A stretch of 64,000 nt of DNA from the NCBI RefSeq assembly GCF_033343995.1, contig NZ_CP137573.1, forward strand, positions 186,001 through 250,000, in the 5' to 3' direction. This document shows, piece by piece, positions 43,133 through 51,211 of the stretch. The notes below the pieces were generated by a model that worked only from the letters and a program-made list of their open reading frames with translations, did not search any database and was not told the origin of the DNA. Position numbers and translations under genes: made by a program. Every line of letters begins with the position of its first letter. Within the stretch, counting starts at the first letter, position 1. This stretch comes from Streptomyces sp. HUAS YS2. GTDB taxonomy: Bacteria > Actinomycetota > Actinomycetes > Streptomycetales > Streptomycetaceae.

Positions 43133-44506
43133 TCAGCCCGGGATGAGCGCCTCCCACTGTTCCCGGGTCGGGCCGTCGTGTTGCGGCGTGAAGTCGGGGC
43201 GGGCGGCGAGCCACTTGCTGACGTGACGGTCGACTTCGTCGGCGCCGTAGGCCTCGTCGGGCAGGCGCAGGAGGTGGCGTACCTGGGCGCGGGCTCGCAT
43301 GACCACGGGATCGTCGAAAGCGCAGGCGGCCCGGGCGGCGGCCCGCCGGTCCGAGGGCGGTGAAGCCTCGGCGAGGCGCTGCTCGTCGGCGCGGTCGGCC
43401 GTCACCTGCGCGTCGAACCACGGGCGGAGGGCCTCGACCGTCCACGCGTGGTAGACCATCGGGTCCGCGGCGATCCGATCGGCGTGGGCGGCGAGGTACT
43501 GGGCGGCACGCAGACCAAGAGCCACGCCATGGCCGAAGGTGGGATTGGTGTGGATGAGACTGTCCCCGGCGTTGACCAGTCCGGTGACGACAGGTCCGTC
43601 CGCGTCGGCGAGGGTGGTCCAGCGGTTGTCCAGGCCTGCCATCCCCAGCACGGCGGTGCACGGTTCGGGGGCGAGGGCGAGCCAGGCGGCGGAAGCGGGA
43701 AAGCGGCGGGCTACGGCCTCGAACACGTCGGGGTCGGTGAGCGCGCCCCGGGTCGGATCACCCGTGGAGAGCACCACGCTCACCGCGAACGTGTCGTTGT
43801 CGGAGGGGAAGACGCCGGCGAACGCGTACGGTGCGGCAGAGGCGGTCTTCACCCGCCCGGGGTCTCGCGGTCCGTCATCGCGCAGGCGGTACCAGCGGCA
43901 CAGGTAGGCGATTCCCGCGCGGTGGCTGTCCAAGACGGGCGGGCGGCAGCCGGCCTCGGTCAACCAGGCGGGCACGGGCGAGCGACGACCGGACGTGTCG
44001 ACGACGAAGTCCGCCGGGTGGGTTGCGGCGCCCACTCGTACGCCGGTGACCCGCGCGGGACGGCCCTCCTCGATGACGAGGCCGCTCACCCGGCGGCCTC
44101 GGCGCACCTCGACGGCGGGCTCCCGCCGCACGGCCGCGGTCAGCGCGGCTTCGAGGACGATCCGGCGGGTGCGCAGAGTGACCAGGTCCTCGTCCCCGGC
44201 ACGGTGCGGCGGATGCTCGCCGAACCAGTCGAAGTCGTGGTGCTCCCGCGCTCCCCGCGCCAACAGGTCCGCGTACACATCGGGGGCCTCGGTACGCAGG
44301 ACGGTGCGTACGGGCGAGAGCAGCGAGTGGGGTTGGGCGGCCTGCGGGACTCGGGGCCTGTCCCAGCGGAAGAAGTCCCCGTCCAGGTCCTCGCCGGCTT
44401 GCCGTTCGTCCTGTTCGAACAGCGTGACTCTGTGACCTCGCCGCCCAAGCATGAGCGCCGTCCCCAGCCCGCTGATACCTCCACCGATCACCGCAACCCG
44501 CGCCAC
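43133..44506 (-). CDS. FAD-dependent oxidoreductase, halogenase/hydroxylase-like
   Basis: A 457-residue flavoprotein opening VAVIGGGISGLGTALMLGRR, the FAD GxGxxG. FVVDTSGRRSPVPAWL and GLVNAGDSLIHTNPTFGHGV (GD-like motif) follow. The layout resembles flavin-dependent halogenases and group A hydroxylases from natural-product clusters, but a tryptophan-halogenase WxWxIP motif is not seen, so hydroxylation is equally likely. GGGGAG precedes GTG 44506. No biosynthetic neighbours are evident. Confidence 0.8.
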   Translation of the reverse strand: MARVAVIGGGISGLGTALMLGRRGHRVTLFEQDERQAGEDLDGDFFRWDRPRVPQAAQPHSLLSPVRTVLRTEAPDVYADLLARGAREHHDFDWFGEHPPHRAGDEDLVTLRTRRIVLEAALTAAVRREPAVEVRRGRRVSGLVIEEGRPARVTGVRVGAATHPADFVVDTSGRRSPVPAWLTEAGCRPPVLDSHRAGIAYLCRWYRLRDDGPRDPGRVKTASAAPYAFAGVFPSDNDTFAVSVVLSTGDPTRGALTDPDVFEAVARRFPASAAWLALAPEPCTAVLGMAGLDNRWTTLADADGPVVTGLVNAGDSLIHTNPTFGHGVALGLRAAQYLAAHADRIAADPMVYHAWTVEALRPWFDAQVTADRADEQRLAEASPPSDRRAAARAACAFDDPVVMRARAQVRHLLRLPDEAYGADEVDRHVSKWLAARPDFTPQHDGPTREQWEALIPG

Positions 44507-44744
44507 TCATACTCCCCTTCGCGCCGTGTTGCGGCACGAGCCTACCGCTCGACGATCTCCGTTCCAGAGCCGGGCTCGTCCATCACGGTGCAGCGGCGGG
44601 GCGTGTTGGCGGCGCGGGGTTTCCTGGCCGCAGGATCCACAGGCGACGGCACCCTTGCCGCCGTTCTCCCACTCACGGAGCGCCTCGTCCAGCCCACGAC
44701 GAGTCCGCCTCGACCACCCCCTCCGCCACGCGATCCTCGAAGGC

Positions 44745-45002
44745 CTACGGACGCCATTCCTGACGGTAGGCGGGATGTGTCGCGTACGACTGTGCAAGGA
44801 CACGCAGGGCGTGTGCGAGGCCGGACGAGCGTGCGTCCGAGGTGTCCATGCTTGCGTAATCGTTCGCCAGCATCTCTATCAGATCGAGCATGGGTAGATG
44901 GCTGTCGAGGAGGGCCTCGCTTCCGATGGTGTCGGACACGTAGGCGTAGGCGTGGTTGTCCTCATGAATGCGTGCGACTAGGAATCGCGAAAGGTCGTCC
45001 AT
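44745..45002 (-). CDS. DUF6221-family protein
   Basis: An 85-residue protein with the usual MDDLSRFLVARIHEDN opening and an ALRVLAQSYATHPAYRQEW C-terminus of DUF6221, a Streptomyces-rich family of unknown role. ATG 45002 is the family start; an ATG at 45038 would add 12 residues. No good ribosome site is seen. It lies downstream of the TetR gene on the same strand. Confidence 0.7.
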   Translation of the reverse strand: MDDLSRFLVARIHEDNHAYAYVSDTIGSEALLDSHLPMLDLIEMLANDYASMDTSDARSSGLAHALRVLAQSYATHPAYRQEWRP

Positions 45003-45061
45003 GCGCTGATCATTGCTGGCCAACCTGCTCTTCTGCATGGTGTTTTGGTCTGGTTCTGGGC

Positions 45062-45643
45062 CTAGCCCAGTAGTGCCGCCGTGCAGTGTTCGGTGAGGTC
45101 TTCGGCGTGCGGGGGCAGGGGGGTGCCCGCGCGGAGGTGGCGGCGGACCACGGTGAGCGGGAGGTCGATGAGCGCCAGGGCGATGCGGTCCCGGGCCTGT
45201 TCGTCCTGGGCGCCCAGGGCTTCCGCGAGGGCGGCAAGGGCGGCGAACACTCGGTTGTTGCCGGAGTCCGCGCGTCGGGCGTGCTCCTCGGACCAGTCGG
45301 CACGGCCGAAGTCGGCCGCGCCGTAGAGGAGGAGGGCCGCCTCGTCCGGGTTCTCGCGGCACCAGGCCACCACGTGCCGGGACGCCGCGCGGGCCGCCCG
45401 TCGGGGGTCGGGCTCGCCGGTCAGGACGGCGGAGTAGCCCTCCTGAAAACGCTCCACCGTGCGCAGCCACACCTCTGCGAGCAGCGCCGCGCGCCCGGCG
45501 AAGCGGTGATACACGGAGCCGCTGGGGGCGCCGACGGCCTGGGCGACGGCCGACATGGTCACGGCGGCGGGTCCGCCGGAGGCCGCGAGGCGGACGGCGG
45601 CGTCGAGAAGCTGGTCCGTGTCGAAGCGGGGTGGTCGCGCCAT
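45062..45643 (-). CDS. TetR-family regulator
   Basis: A 193-residue TetR regulator. The HTH runs LLDAAVRLAASGGPAAVTMS, AVAQAVGAPSGSVYHRFAGR. The C-terminal half (~60-190) includes HVVAWCRENPDEAALLLYGA and LIDLPLTVVRRHLRAG. It is divergent from an SRPBCC gene with two operator-like palindromes between them, so it probably represses both. DUF6221 follows on the same strand. Confidence 0.9.
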   Translation of the reverse strand: MARPPRFDTDQLLDAAVRLAASGGPAAVTMSAVAQAVGAPSGSVYHRFAGRAALLAEVWLRTVERFQEGYSAVLTGEPDPRRAARAASRHVVAWCRENPDEAALLLYGAADFGRADWSEEHARRADSGNNRVFAALAALAEALGAQDEQARDRIALALIDLPLTVVRRHLRAGTPLPPHAEDLTEHCTAALLG

Positions 45644-45658
45644 GAATCAGAGAGTACC

Positions 45659-45696
45659 CTCCAATTAATTGGAGAGAGGTCTCCAATACTCTGGAG
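45659..45696. promoter_or_regulatory. Paired TetR operators before the SRPBCC gene
   Basis: CTCCAATTAATTGGAG (45659-45674) is a perfect palindrome. CTCCAATACTCTGGAG (45681-45696) is an imperfect copy sharing both outer arms, 22 bp centre to centre. They occupy the 63-bp divergent promoter of the TetR and SRPBCC genes and almost certainly bind the TetR protein. Confidence 0.8.
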
Positions 45697-45706
45697 GGGA
45701 GGACGC

Positions 45707-46219
45707 ATGGGCGTCCACAACGTGCACGAGCGCCTGTTGCCCGCGAAGGAAAGTGAGGTGGGCGCGCTCATCGACACCCTGGCGAGCGGGGAGGGCGACC
45801 GGCTCTGGCCGGGCGCAGCCTGGTCGCCGATGCAGTTCGACCGTCCGCTGGGGCCGGGCGCGGTGGGCGGCCACGGACCGGTGCGCTACACCGTGGCCGG
45901 GTACGCGCCCGGGCGCTGGGTCCGCTTCGAGTTCACCGGGCCCCGAGGCTTCCACGGCTTCCATGAACTGGCCGTGCTCCCCGCCGGCCCGGACCGCACG
46001 CGACTGCACCACACCCTCACCATGGCGCCCAGGGGCCTGGCCCGGCTGACCTGGCCCCTGGCATGGCGCCCACTGCACGACGCCTGCCTGGAGGACGGCC
46101 TCGACCGTGCCGAACTCGCCTGCACCGGCGTGCTGCGACGCCCGGCGCGCTGGTCGCCGTACGTGCGTGTGCTCCGCGCCGTGGCCGGCGCCGTGATGCG
46201 CCGGGAGAGGGACTCGTAG
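45707..46219 (+). CDS. SRPBCC-family lipid/ligand-binding protein
   Basis: A 170-residue START/Bet v1-fold protein: VHERLLPAKESEVGALIDTL, VRYTVAGYAPGRWVRFEFTG, GFHELAVLPAGPDRTRLHHT, then a C-terminal helix region. Proteins of this type bind hydrophobic small molecules. GGGGAGGACGC precedes ATG 45707. It is under a divergent TetR with clear operators, so a ligand common to both is likely. Confidence 0.8.
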   Translation: MGVHNVHERLLPAKESEVGALIDTLASGEGDRLWPGAAWSPMQFDRPLGPGAVGGHGPVRYTVAGYAPGRWVRFEFTGPRGFHGFHELAVLPAGPDRTRLHHTLTMAPRGLARLTWPLAWRPLHDACLEDGLDRAELACTGVLRRPARWSPYVRVLRAVAGAVMRRERDS

Positions 46220-46251
46220 CCGGAGTGAGTGGACCGAATGGACCTCCGGCT
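46218..46251. terminator. Bidirectional terminator-like hairpin
   Basis: AGCCGGAG (46218-46225) pairs with CTCCGGCT (46244-46251) across an 18-nt loop. It lies between the convergent SRPBCC gene and the toxin gene. No T-tract follows. Confidence 0.5.
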
Positions 46252-46288
46252 TGTCGCGGCGCGCGGCGCTCGCGCAAGGAGTCGCGGC

Positions 46289-46564
46289 CTAAACCTCGAT
46301 GTATGCGACGACGACCACGGTGCGGAGTGTGGTGACGAAGTACAGGACGCGGACGTGCTCGACCTCGTCTGCGTACTGGCGCAGTTGAGGGGCCGAGGCG
46401 CCGCCGGGGATCGGAGTGCCGGCTTCGGGGTCGACGGAGATGACGACCAGGGCGCGGTCGAGGGCGTGGACCGCGGCCTCGCTGGTGATCGCCTCCAGCT
46501 GCTTGGCGGCCGAGTCGGAGAACGCGATCCGGGCGCGGCCCCGGCCCTGCTGCGGCGGAGGCAT
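46289..46564 (-). CDS. RelE/ParE-type toxin-like protein
   Basis: A 91-residue protein with the ParE/RelE fold pattern: a basic start (RARIAFSDSAAKQLEAITSE), helix ALDRALVVISVDPEAGTPI, then strands YADEVEHVRVLYFVTTLRT and VVVVAYIEV. Members are mRNA endonucleases or gyrase inhibitors; which one applies is not readable. Its ATG shares one base with the stop of the upstream antitoxin-like gene (TGATG). Confidence 0.7.
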   Translation of the reverse strand: MPPPQQGRGRARIAFSDSAAKQLEAITSEAAVHALDRALVVISVDPEAGTPIPGGASAPQLRQYADEVEHVRVLYFVTTLRTVVVVAYIEV

Positions 46565-46797
46565 CAGGCGACGGCCGGGCGCTGGGTGGCGAGCCGGACG
46601 AGGTGGGCCTCGCGCAGTTCCTCCCACGGCGCGCAGTCCTCCACCGAGGGCAGGCCGTTGGTGGCGATGTCCTCCAGGACGGCGGCGAACTGGTCGGCAT
46701 TGGCCCGGGTTCGGGCGGCGTACGCACGTACCGCGTCGGCAGCCTTGGGGTCCAGTTGCTGCCGGGCGGTGTCGGCGGGGGCCGGCTGCTCGCTCAT
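46564..46797 (-). CDS. Antitoxin-like small helical protein
   Basis: A 77-residue protein, mostly helical (DPKAADAVRAYAARTRANAD, QFAAVLEDIATNGLPSVEDC), encoded just before the toxin with a TGATG junction. GGAGG precedes ATG 46797. The order antitoxin-toxin and the tight coupling fit a type II module. No ribbon-helix-helix or HTH motif is certain. Confidence 0.65.
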   Translation of the reverse strand: MSEQPAPADTARQQLDPKAADAVRAYAARTRANADQFAAVLEDIATNGLPSVEDCAPWEELREAHLVRLATQRPAVA

Positions 46798-46911
46798 GTA
46801 GGCCTCCGTGGGGCGTGGAACGGATCTGCCCCACAACGGTATCGGCCGCCTTGGGCTCCTGGGGACCAGTCCGGACAAACCCGTTCGCCACCATGGCAGC
46901 CGGCGCCCCGG

Positions 46912-47700
46912 TCAGTGCAGGTCTACCTGGAAGGCGTGGCGGTGGTCGGCCGGGCAGGTGAAGATGCGCAGGTCTCCCCAACGGCCGACAACCACCCCCG
47001 TCTCGTCGTCGCTGGCCACGGTGAACAGGAGCGTCATCGCCGTGCCACAGTCACCGCAAGAAAGGACTGTGGGGTGCGTCAGGTGCCAGGTCGGCCAGCC
47101 GCCGAGTTTCCACCCGGCGAGGCGGGTGACGACGTCACCGCCGTCGCCGGTCTCGCGGACCAATTCCTGCAGGCGCGGGCGGAGTTTCGTCGGCAGCTCC
47201 TCACGGAAGGGGAAGTCGGTCACGTGCTCGGTGCTGATGGTGCACGCCTCGGGCAGGTAGCAGTCCTCGTCGTACCGCGACGGCGACGGCGGAACCGTCA
47301 CCGGACCGACCACGTCAGCGGCACGGCGCCATCGCAGCTCGACGACTGGGCTGCCGTCGGCCTGCCGGCCCGGAGGATCCCAGTGCTCATTGGGACACCA
47401 GAGGATCTGCAGGAGGTCGACGTCGGCGGGCCACCAGGGTCCCGGCGCGTCACGCCGGAGGATCTGCGCCACCGGCACCATGGCGGTGGCGAGCACGCCC
47501 ATGGGGTCGTTCTCGTCGGGCAGGTCGCACTCGGGCCACGGTTCGTCGCTCGGCCACAACAGCGGTCCGCCGATCGAACTGCTCCGGCAGCCCGGCTCTG
47601 CCCGCTCGGGATGGAGCAGGACAGCGTCGCGCGCGTGGGGGGCGAGTTCGGGAAGTACGGCGAGTATCGCTTCGGGCGTCGGCCTGGGGGTGCGTGTCAT
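46912..47700 (-). CDS. DUF1963-like protein
   Basis: A 262-residue protein with IGGPLLWPSDEPWPECD near residue 42, the usual DUF1963/YwqG opening. PMGVLATAMVPVAQILRRDA, VDLLQILWCPNEHWDPPG and a late possible metal site (LSCGDCGTAMTLLFTV, IFTCPADHRH) follow. This is the common Streptomyces form. Function is unknown. ATG 47700 has no strong ribosome site; it is transcribed toward the toxin-antitoxin genes. Confidence 0.68.
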   Translation of the reverse strand: MTRTPRPTPEAILAVLPELAPHARDAVLLHPERAEPGCRSSSIGGPLLWPSDEPWPECDLPDENDPMGVLATAMVPVAQILRRDAPGPWWPADVDLLQILWCPNEHWDPPGRQADGSPVVELRWRRAADVVGPVTVPPSPSRYDEDCYLPEACTISTEHVTDFPFREELPTKLRPRLQELVRETGDGGDVVTRLAGWKLGGWPTWHLTHPTVLSCGDCGTAMTLLFTVASDDETGVVVGRWGDLRIFTCPADHRHAFQVDLH

Positions 47701-47961
47701 GATGCCTTCCGGCGGCTCGTCGTAGGTTTCGCGCAGCGTATCGGCTCGAGGACACTCCTCCCTCGCACCAAGTCCCGTGCGATGCCAGCACGAAGAGCGC
47801 GGCTCTGCGTGGACGCCGAGATGCGCCCTTCGAGCAGCGCTTCGACATCGGGATCGCGGTTCAGGCGTTCAACCACGCCGAGGACATCGCCACCATCGAG
47901 CGGATGTGCCGCGCCGTCCACCACAGCCTCGTGACCTGGCGAGCGCACACGCGGTGGCCCC
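47701..47961. other. 261-bp gap with a possible gene remnant
   Basis: A plus-strand frame around 47824-47950 reads FEQRFDIGIAVQAFNHAEDI followed by ATIERMCRAVHHSLVTWRAH, with good codon bias but no start or upstream continuation. I do not recognise the family. It may be another 3' relic, or chance. Confidence 0.3.
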
Positions 47962-48396
47962 TCAGTACGACTGAAGCTCCATCAGGCGGTCCTCCGGGTC
48001 GCGCAGATGGGCGCTTCGGAGATTCGGGCCCCATTCCGGACGATCGGTCGGTCCGACGACGAGGGTGCCGCCGCTCTGCACGCAGAGGGCCACCGCCTTG
48101 TCGACGTCGTCGACGCGCAGCACGAACATGGTCGCGTCCTGCGCGGGACCGTGTTCGGACGGAAGGCCGGCCGCTCCTACAGCGGCGGCCATCGCGCCGC
48201 GGTCGAAGAGCGACAACAGGCCCTGTCTCTCGACGTCCCAGTGGGCGTACGGACCCTCCGGCGAGCCCTTCACCAGCTTCGCGCCCGCCAGCGGCGGCAG
48301 GATCGCCCGGTAGAAGTGGAAGCACTCGGAGAAGCGGGTGACGAGCAGGCGGGGGTGCAGAGCGTCCACGGCAAATGCTCCTCGGGGTACGGGCAT
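47962..48396 (-). CDS. VOC-family protein
   Basis: A 144-residue single VOC domain pair: FAVDALHPRLLVTRFSECFH, AHWDVERQGLLSLFDRGAMA, then TMFVLRVDDVDKAVALCVQS and SAHLRDPEDRLMELQSY. It resembles drug-binding or glyoxalase-like VOC proteins. It is divergent from a MarR gene with palindromic operators between, so it is probably derepressed by the MarR ligand. Confidence 0.83.
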   Translation of the reverse strand: MPVPRGAFAVDALHPRLLVTRFSECFHFYRAILPPLAGAKLVKGSPEGPYAHWDVERQGLLSLFDRGAMAAAVGAAGLPSEHGPAQDATMFVLRVDDVDKAVALCVQSGGTLVVGPTDRPEWGPNLRSAHLRDPEDRLMELQSY

Positions 48397-48415
48397 TGGT
48401 TCGCCCGATCGAAAT

Positions 48416-48448
48416 AGTGGGTGCACACCCACTGTAGGTCTACACCTA
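48416..48448. promoter_or_regulatory. MarR operators between VOC and MarR genes
   Basis: AGTGGGTGCACACCCACT (48416-48433) and TAGGTCTACACCTA (48435-48448) are adjacent inverted repeats in the 62-bp divergent promoter. Typical placement for autorepression by the MarR protein. Confidence 0.7.
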
Positions 48449-48458
48449 GACTTGTCTC

Positions 48459-48914
48459 ATGGCTTCAGGGCAATCCACTCCCCCGACGCTGCTCGACCTG
48501 AGCACGTACCTGCTCTCGCGGGTCGGCAAGACCGCCCGCAGCCGGCTGGGTGCGCGGCTGGCCGAACGCGGGTTGCGCCTCTGGGACATGGCGGTCCTCG
48601 CCGCGCTGTCGGACTTCGGGCCGCACGTCCAGCGTGATCTCGTCGTACGGCTGGGCGTGGACGCGAGCGACATCGCCAAGGTGGTCGACCAGTTGGCCGC
48701 CGCCGGCCACGTCGCTCGTGCGCGCGATCCACGGGATCGTCGCCGCGTCTCCGTCTCCCTCACACCTTCCGGGCGTGCCCTCCTGGCCGACCTCGACGAC
48801 GAGGCGCGCGCCGTCCAGGACGAGGTGCTCGCCCCGTTGAGCGCCGCGGAGCGGACGCTCTTGCACGGCCTACTGCTGCGCGTTCACCAGGGGACCAGCA
48901 GCGACGCCGACTGA
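48459..48914 (+). CDS. MarR-family transcriptional regulator
   Basis: A 151-residue MarR regulator. The winged helix is LWDMAVLAALSDFGPHVQRD, LVVRLGVDASDIAKVVDQLA, AAGHVARARDPRDRRRVSVS with the DxRxxR wing intact. Flanking dimerisation helices begin LLDLSTYLLSRVGKTA and end SAAERTLLHGLLLRVH. ATG 48459 lies just past two palindromes. It is divergent from the VOC gene, its probable target. Confidence 0.9.
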   Translation: MASGQSTPPTLLDLSTYLLSRVGKTARSRLGARLAERGLRLWDMAVLAALSDFGPHVQRDLVVRLGVDASDIAKVVDQLAAAGHVARARDPRDRRRVSVSLTPSGRALLADLDDEARAVQDEVLAPLSAAERTLLHGLLLRVHQGTSSDAD

Positions 48915-49104
48915 AGAGGAGCGTGCCACGACCCTGGGCCGATCGGCTCAGGTGCGGCGCGCCTCGGCCGTACGGGCGGTCACCTGTGGAGGATCAGTGG
49001 CGCGGCGGCCTCGGGCCGCTCTGCACCGCCCCCACCGTGTGAAGAGGTCCGGCTATGAGTCCATTCGACGACGAGCCCCGCGGCATCGCGTCGGCGGCTG
49101 CGAC

Positions 49105-49923
49105 GTGACCGCCGCCGACCCGAGCGCCGGCGGCCGCTACGGCGAGGCCGTCTTCCGGCCCGAGCAGGCGGGCGAGGGCGAGCGCATCGACTTCGGCGCG
49201 CTGGCCTACGACGACATCACCATGGCGCGGCTGCGGGCGCTCGGGGCCGGTCCCGGATGGCGCTGCCTCGACGTCGGCGCCGGTACGGGCACGGTCTCCC
49301 GCCGGCTGCTGGACGAGGTCGGAGTGGCGAGCGTGCTCGCCGTGGACCGCGACGTACGGTTCCTCAGACGGCGCCCCACGCCCGGCCTACAGGTACTGGA
49401 GGCCGACGTCACCGCCCCCGACTTCGGCCCCGGCCGGTTCGAGCTCGTCCACGCACGCTTCGTGCTCATGCACCTGCCCGAGCACGAGCGGCTGATCACG
49501 ACACTGGCCGGACTCGTCGCGCCCGGCGGAGTACTCGTGCTCAGCGACGCGGTCGACCTGACGAGCGAGCGGGCGCCCGGCTCCCCGTACGCCACGGTGA
49601 TGCGGGCCATGTGGCAGGGGCTGCGGAGCACGATCGGCACCGATGTCTCCTGGGTGCCGTCGTACCCGCACCTGCTGCGCGGGGCGGGGCTGGTGTCCGT
49701 CGCCGCCGAGATCCACGTGCCGCCCCTGCTGCCGGGCAGTCCCATCAGCCGCTTCTGGGCCGACACATGGGAACGCAGCAGGGCGGCGATGCTCGGCACC
49801 GGCCTCGTCGACGACGCGACCGTGGACGAGGTGATCCGCTACCTCGGCTCCGACGGATGTGCCGCGCTGTCGGCCGGCATGCTCACCACCTGGGGACGGA
49901 AGCCCGAGGAGTCCCCACGCTGA
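49105..49923 (+). CDS. SAM-dependent methyltransferase
   Basis: A 272-residue class I methyltransferase. SAM motif I is WRCLDVGAGTGTVSRRLL, followed by VLAVDRDVRFL (acidic loop), FELVHARFVLMHLPEH (motif IV region) and LVAPGGVLVLSDAVDL. The C-terminal half (~165-270) is a helical substrate cap typical of small-molecule O/N-methyltransferases. GTG 49105 is chosen because the N-terminus ADPSAGGRYGEAVFRPEQAG matches relatives; the ribosome site is weak. Confidence 0.87.
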   Translation: MTAADPSAGGRYGEAVFRPEQAGEGERIDFGALAYDDITMARLRALGAGPGWRCLDVGAGTGTVSRRLLDEVGVASVLAVDRDVRFLRRRPTPGLQVLEADVTAPDFGPGRFELVHARFVLMHLPEHERLITTLAGLVAPGGVLVLSDAVDLTSERAPGSPYATVMRAMWQGLRSTIGTDVSWVPSYPHLLRGAGLVSVAAEIHVPPLLPGSPISRFWADTWERSRAAMLGTGLVDDATVDEVIRYLGSDGCAALSAGMLTTWGRKPEESPR

Positions 49924-49959
49924 CCTGCCTTCCTGGGCCGCCGCGGCGAGGGGGGCGCG

Positions 49960-50679
49960 TCAGGTGCTCGCGGCCTCGGGAGGAGAGGAAGCCGGCTCCA
50001 GGCGGACGCAGCAGAGGCCCGGGCCGGGCGCCGGGCGCGCCTGGAGGTCGTCTTCGCCGAGCCCTCGCAGGACGCCGCGGAGCAGGTGGAGGTTCATTCC
50101 GCAGACCGTCTGGGTGTGCTCGCGGGCGAGCACGTGGAACGGACAGTTGCCCAGCACGATGGCGCCACCGTCACGACGGGGCTCGAACCCGTACTGCTCC
50201 AGCAGGTCGAACACCCCTGCGCCGCCCCGCCCGGCAAGCTGCGCACCGAGCTCGTGGGCCTTGCGGTACAGGACGGTACGAGCCGGTTCGCCGGTCGCCT
50301 CGGATTCCTCCATCGCCTGGGCGAGAAGGCGTCCGGCCAGCTCGTAGTGCCGCTCGGGCAGGCTGACGGAGACCTGCTTGCCGGAGCGCTTGTAGAGCTT
50401 CGCGGGCCTACCCGCTCCCGGGCCGGTGCGGCCGCTGCGCCGTTCGTAGACGACGTCGAGCAGGGACTCGTCGGCCAGCCGGTCGAGGTGGAAGGCCGCC
50501 GTCTGCCGCGCCAGGCCGAGGGCGGCGGCGGCCTCGTCGCGACTGACCGGCTCCGGCCGGCGTGCGACGTGGTCGTACAGCCTCCTGCGGGTCGGCTCGT
50601 CGAGCGCGGCGACGGCGGAGACGTCGAGGTGGGGGACTTCCTTCGGGTCCACGGACACCAGTGTAAAACTCACGACCAT
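49960..50679 (-). CDS. ArsR-like winged-helix regulator with Cys cluster
   Basis: A 239-residue regulator. The winged helix is ALDEPTRRRLYDHVARRPEP, VSRDEAAAALGLARQTAAFH, LDRLADESLLDVVYERRSGR. The C-terminal half carries IVLGNCPFHVLAREHTQTVC and GLCCVRLEPA, three Cys positions in the arrangement seen in SufR-like iron-sulfur regulators. It may therefore sense redox or iron-sulfur status; this is inferred. ATG 50679 lies next to a CTTCTATT palindrome shared with the divergent DoxX gene. Confidence 0.8.
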   Translation of the reverse strand: MVVSFTLVSVDPKEVPHLDVSAVAALDEPTRRRLYDHVARRPEPVSRDEAAAALGLARQTAAFHLDRLADESLLDVVYERRSGRTGPGAGRPAKLYKRSGKQVSVSLPERHYELAGRLLAQAMEESEATGEPARTVLYRKAHELGAQLAGRGGAGVFDLLEQYGFEPRRDGGAIVLGNCPFHVLAREHTQTVCGMNLHLLRGVLRGLGEDDLQARPAPGPGLCCVRLEPASSPPEAAST

Positions 50680-50700
50680 TGACTAAAGAAGGATTGCGAG

Positions 50701-50732
50701 CTTCTATTGTTAATAGAAGTTGTCGATAGAAG
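50701..50732. promoter_or_regulatory. Palindromic operator before the DoxX gene
   Basis: CTTCTATT-GTT-AATAGAAG (50701-50719) is a perfect inverted repeat, followed by a half-site TCGATAGAAG (50723-50732). It lies between the ArsR-like and DoxX genes and is probably bound by the ArsR-like regulator. Confidence 0.75.
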
Positions 50733-50742
50733 GGGCGGAGTC

Positions 50743-51201
50743 ATGTCGTCCACATCATCCGCAACCACAGCGACCACGTCGGCCACCCGCCGGCGAGCCG
50801 CGCTCTCCGACCCCGGCTACCAGGCGTTCGTCATCCTGCGCGTCGGGTTCACCGTGGCGCCGATCCTGTTCGGCCTGGACAAGTTCGCCAACCTGCTCGT
50901 CGACTGGCCCACCTACCTGGCGCCGTGGATCGACGACATCGTTCCCGGCAGCGCTCAGGCTGCCATGTACGCCGTCGGCGTCGTCGAGATCCTCGCGGGC
51001 CTCGCCGTCGCCTTCGCCCCCCGCTTCGGCGGCTGGCTGGTGGCCGGATGGCTCGCGGGCATCATCGTCAACCTGCTGACCATCCCCGGACACTACGACG
51101 TCGCGCTGCGCGACTTCGGCCTCCTGCTCGGCGCGGTGGCACTGGCCCGGCTCGCCCAGCGCTACCACGGCGAGGACAGCAAGAACGGCAAGGAGCAATA
51201 G
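50743..51201 (+). CDS. DoxX-like membrane protein
   Basis: A 152-residue protein with four hydrophobic helices. GFTVAPILFGLDKFANLLVD lies in the first, and AMYAVGVVEILAGLAVAFAP and GWLAGIIVNLLTIPGHYDVA in later ones, typical of DoxX/DUF4395-type proteins linked to redox or thiol metabolism. GGGGCGGAG precedes ATG 50743. Under a divergent Cys-containing regulator, which fits a redox role. Confidence 0.85.
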   Translation: MSSTSSATTATTSATRRRAALSDPGYQAFVILRVGFTVAPILFGLDKFANLLVDWPTYLAPWIDDIVPGSAQAAMYAVGVVEILAGLAVAFAPRFGGWLVAGWLAGIIVNLLTIPGHYDVALRDFGLLLGAVALARLAQRYHGEDSKNGKEQ

Positions 51202-51211
51202 CCGCAACGGC

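Noticed and set aside
44507..44744. Short frames between the halogenase-like and DUF6221 genes
   Set aside because: A CGSCGQ stretch on the minus strand is suggestive but has no start, continuation or family match.
47824..47961. Fragment FEQRFDIGIAVQAFNHAEDI considered as a named family remnant
   Set aside because: I could not place it in a family with confidence, so only its presence is noted.
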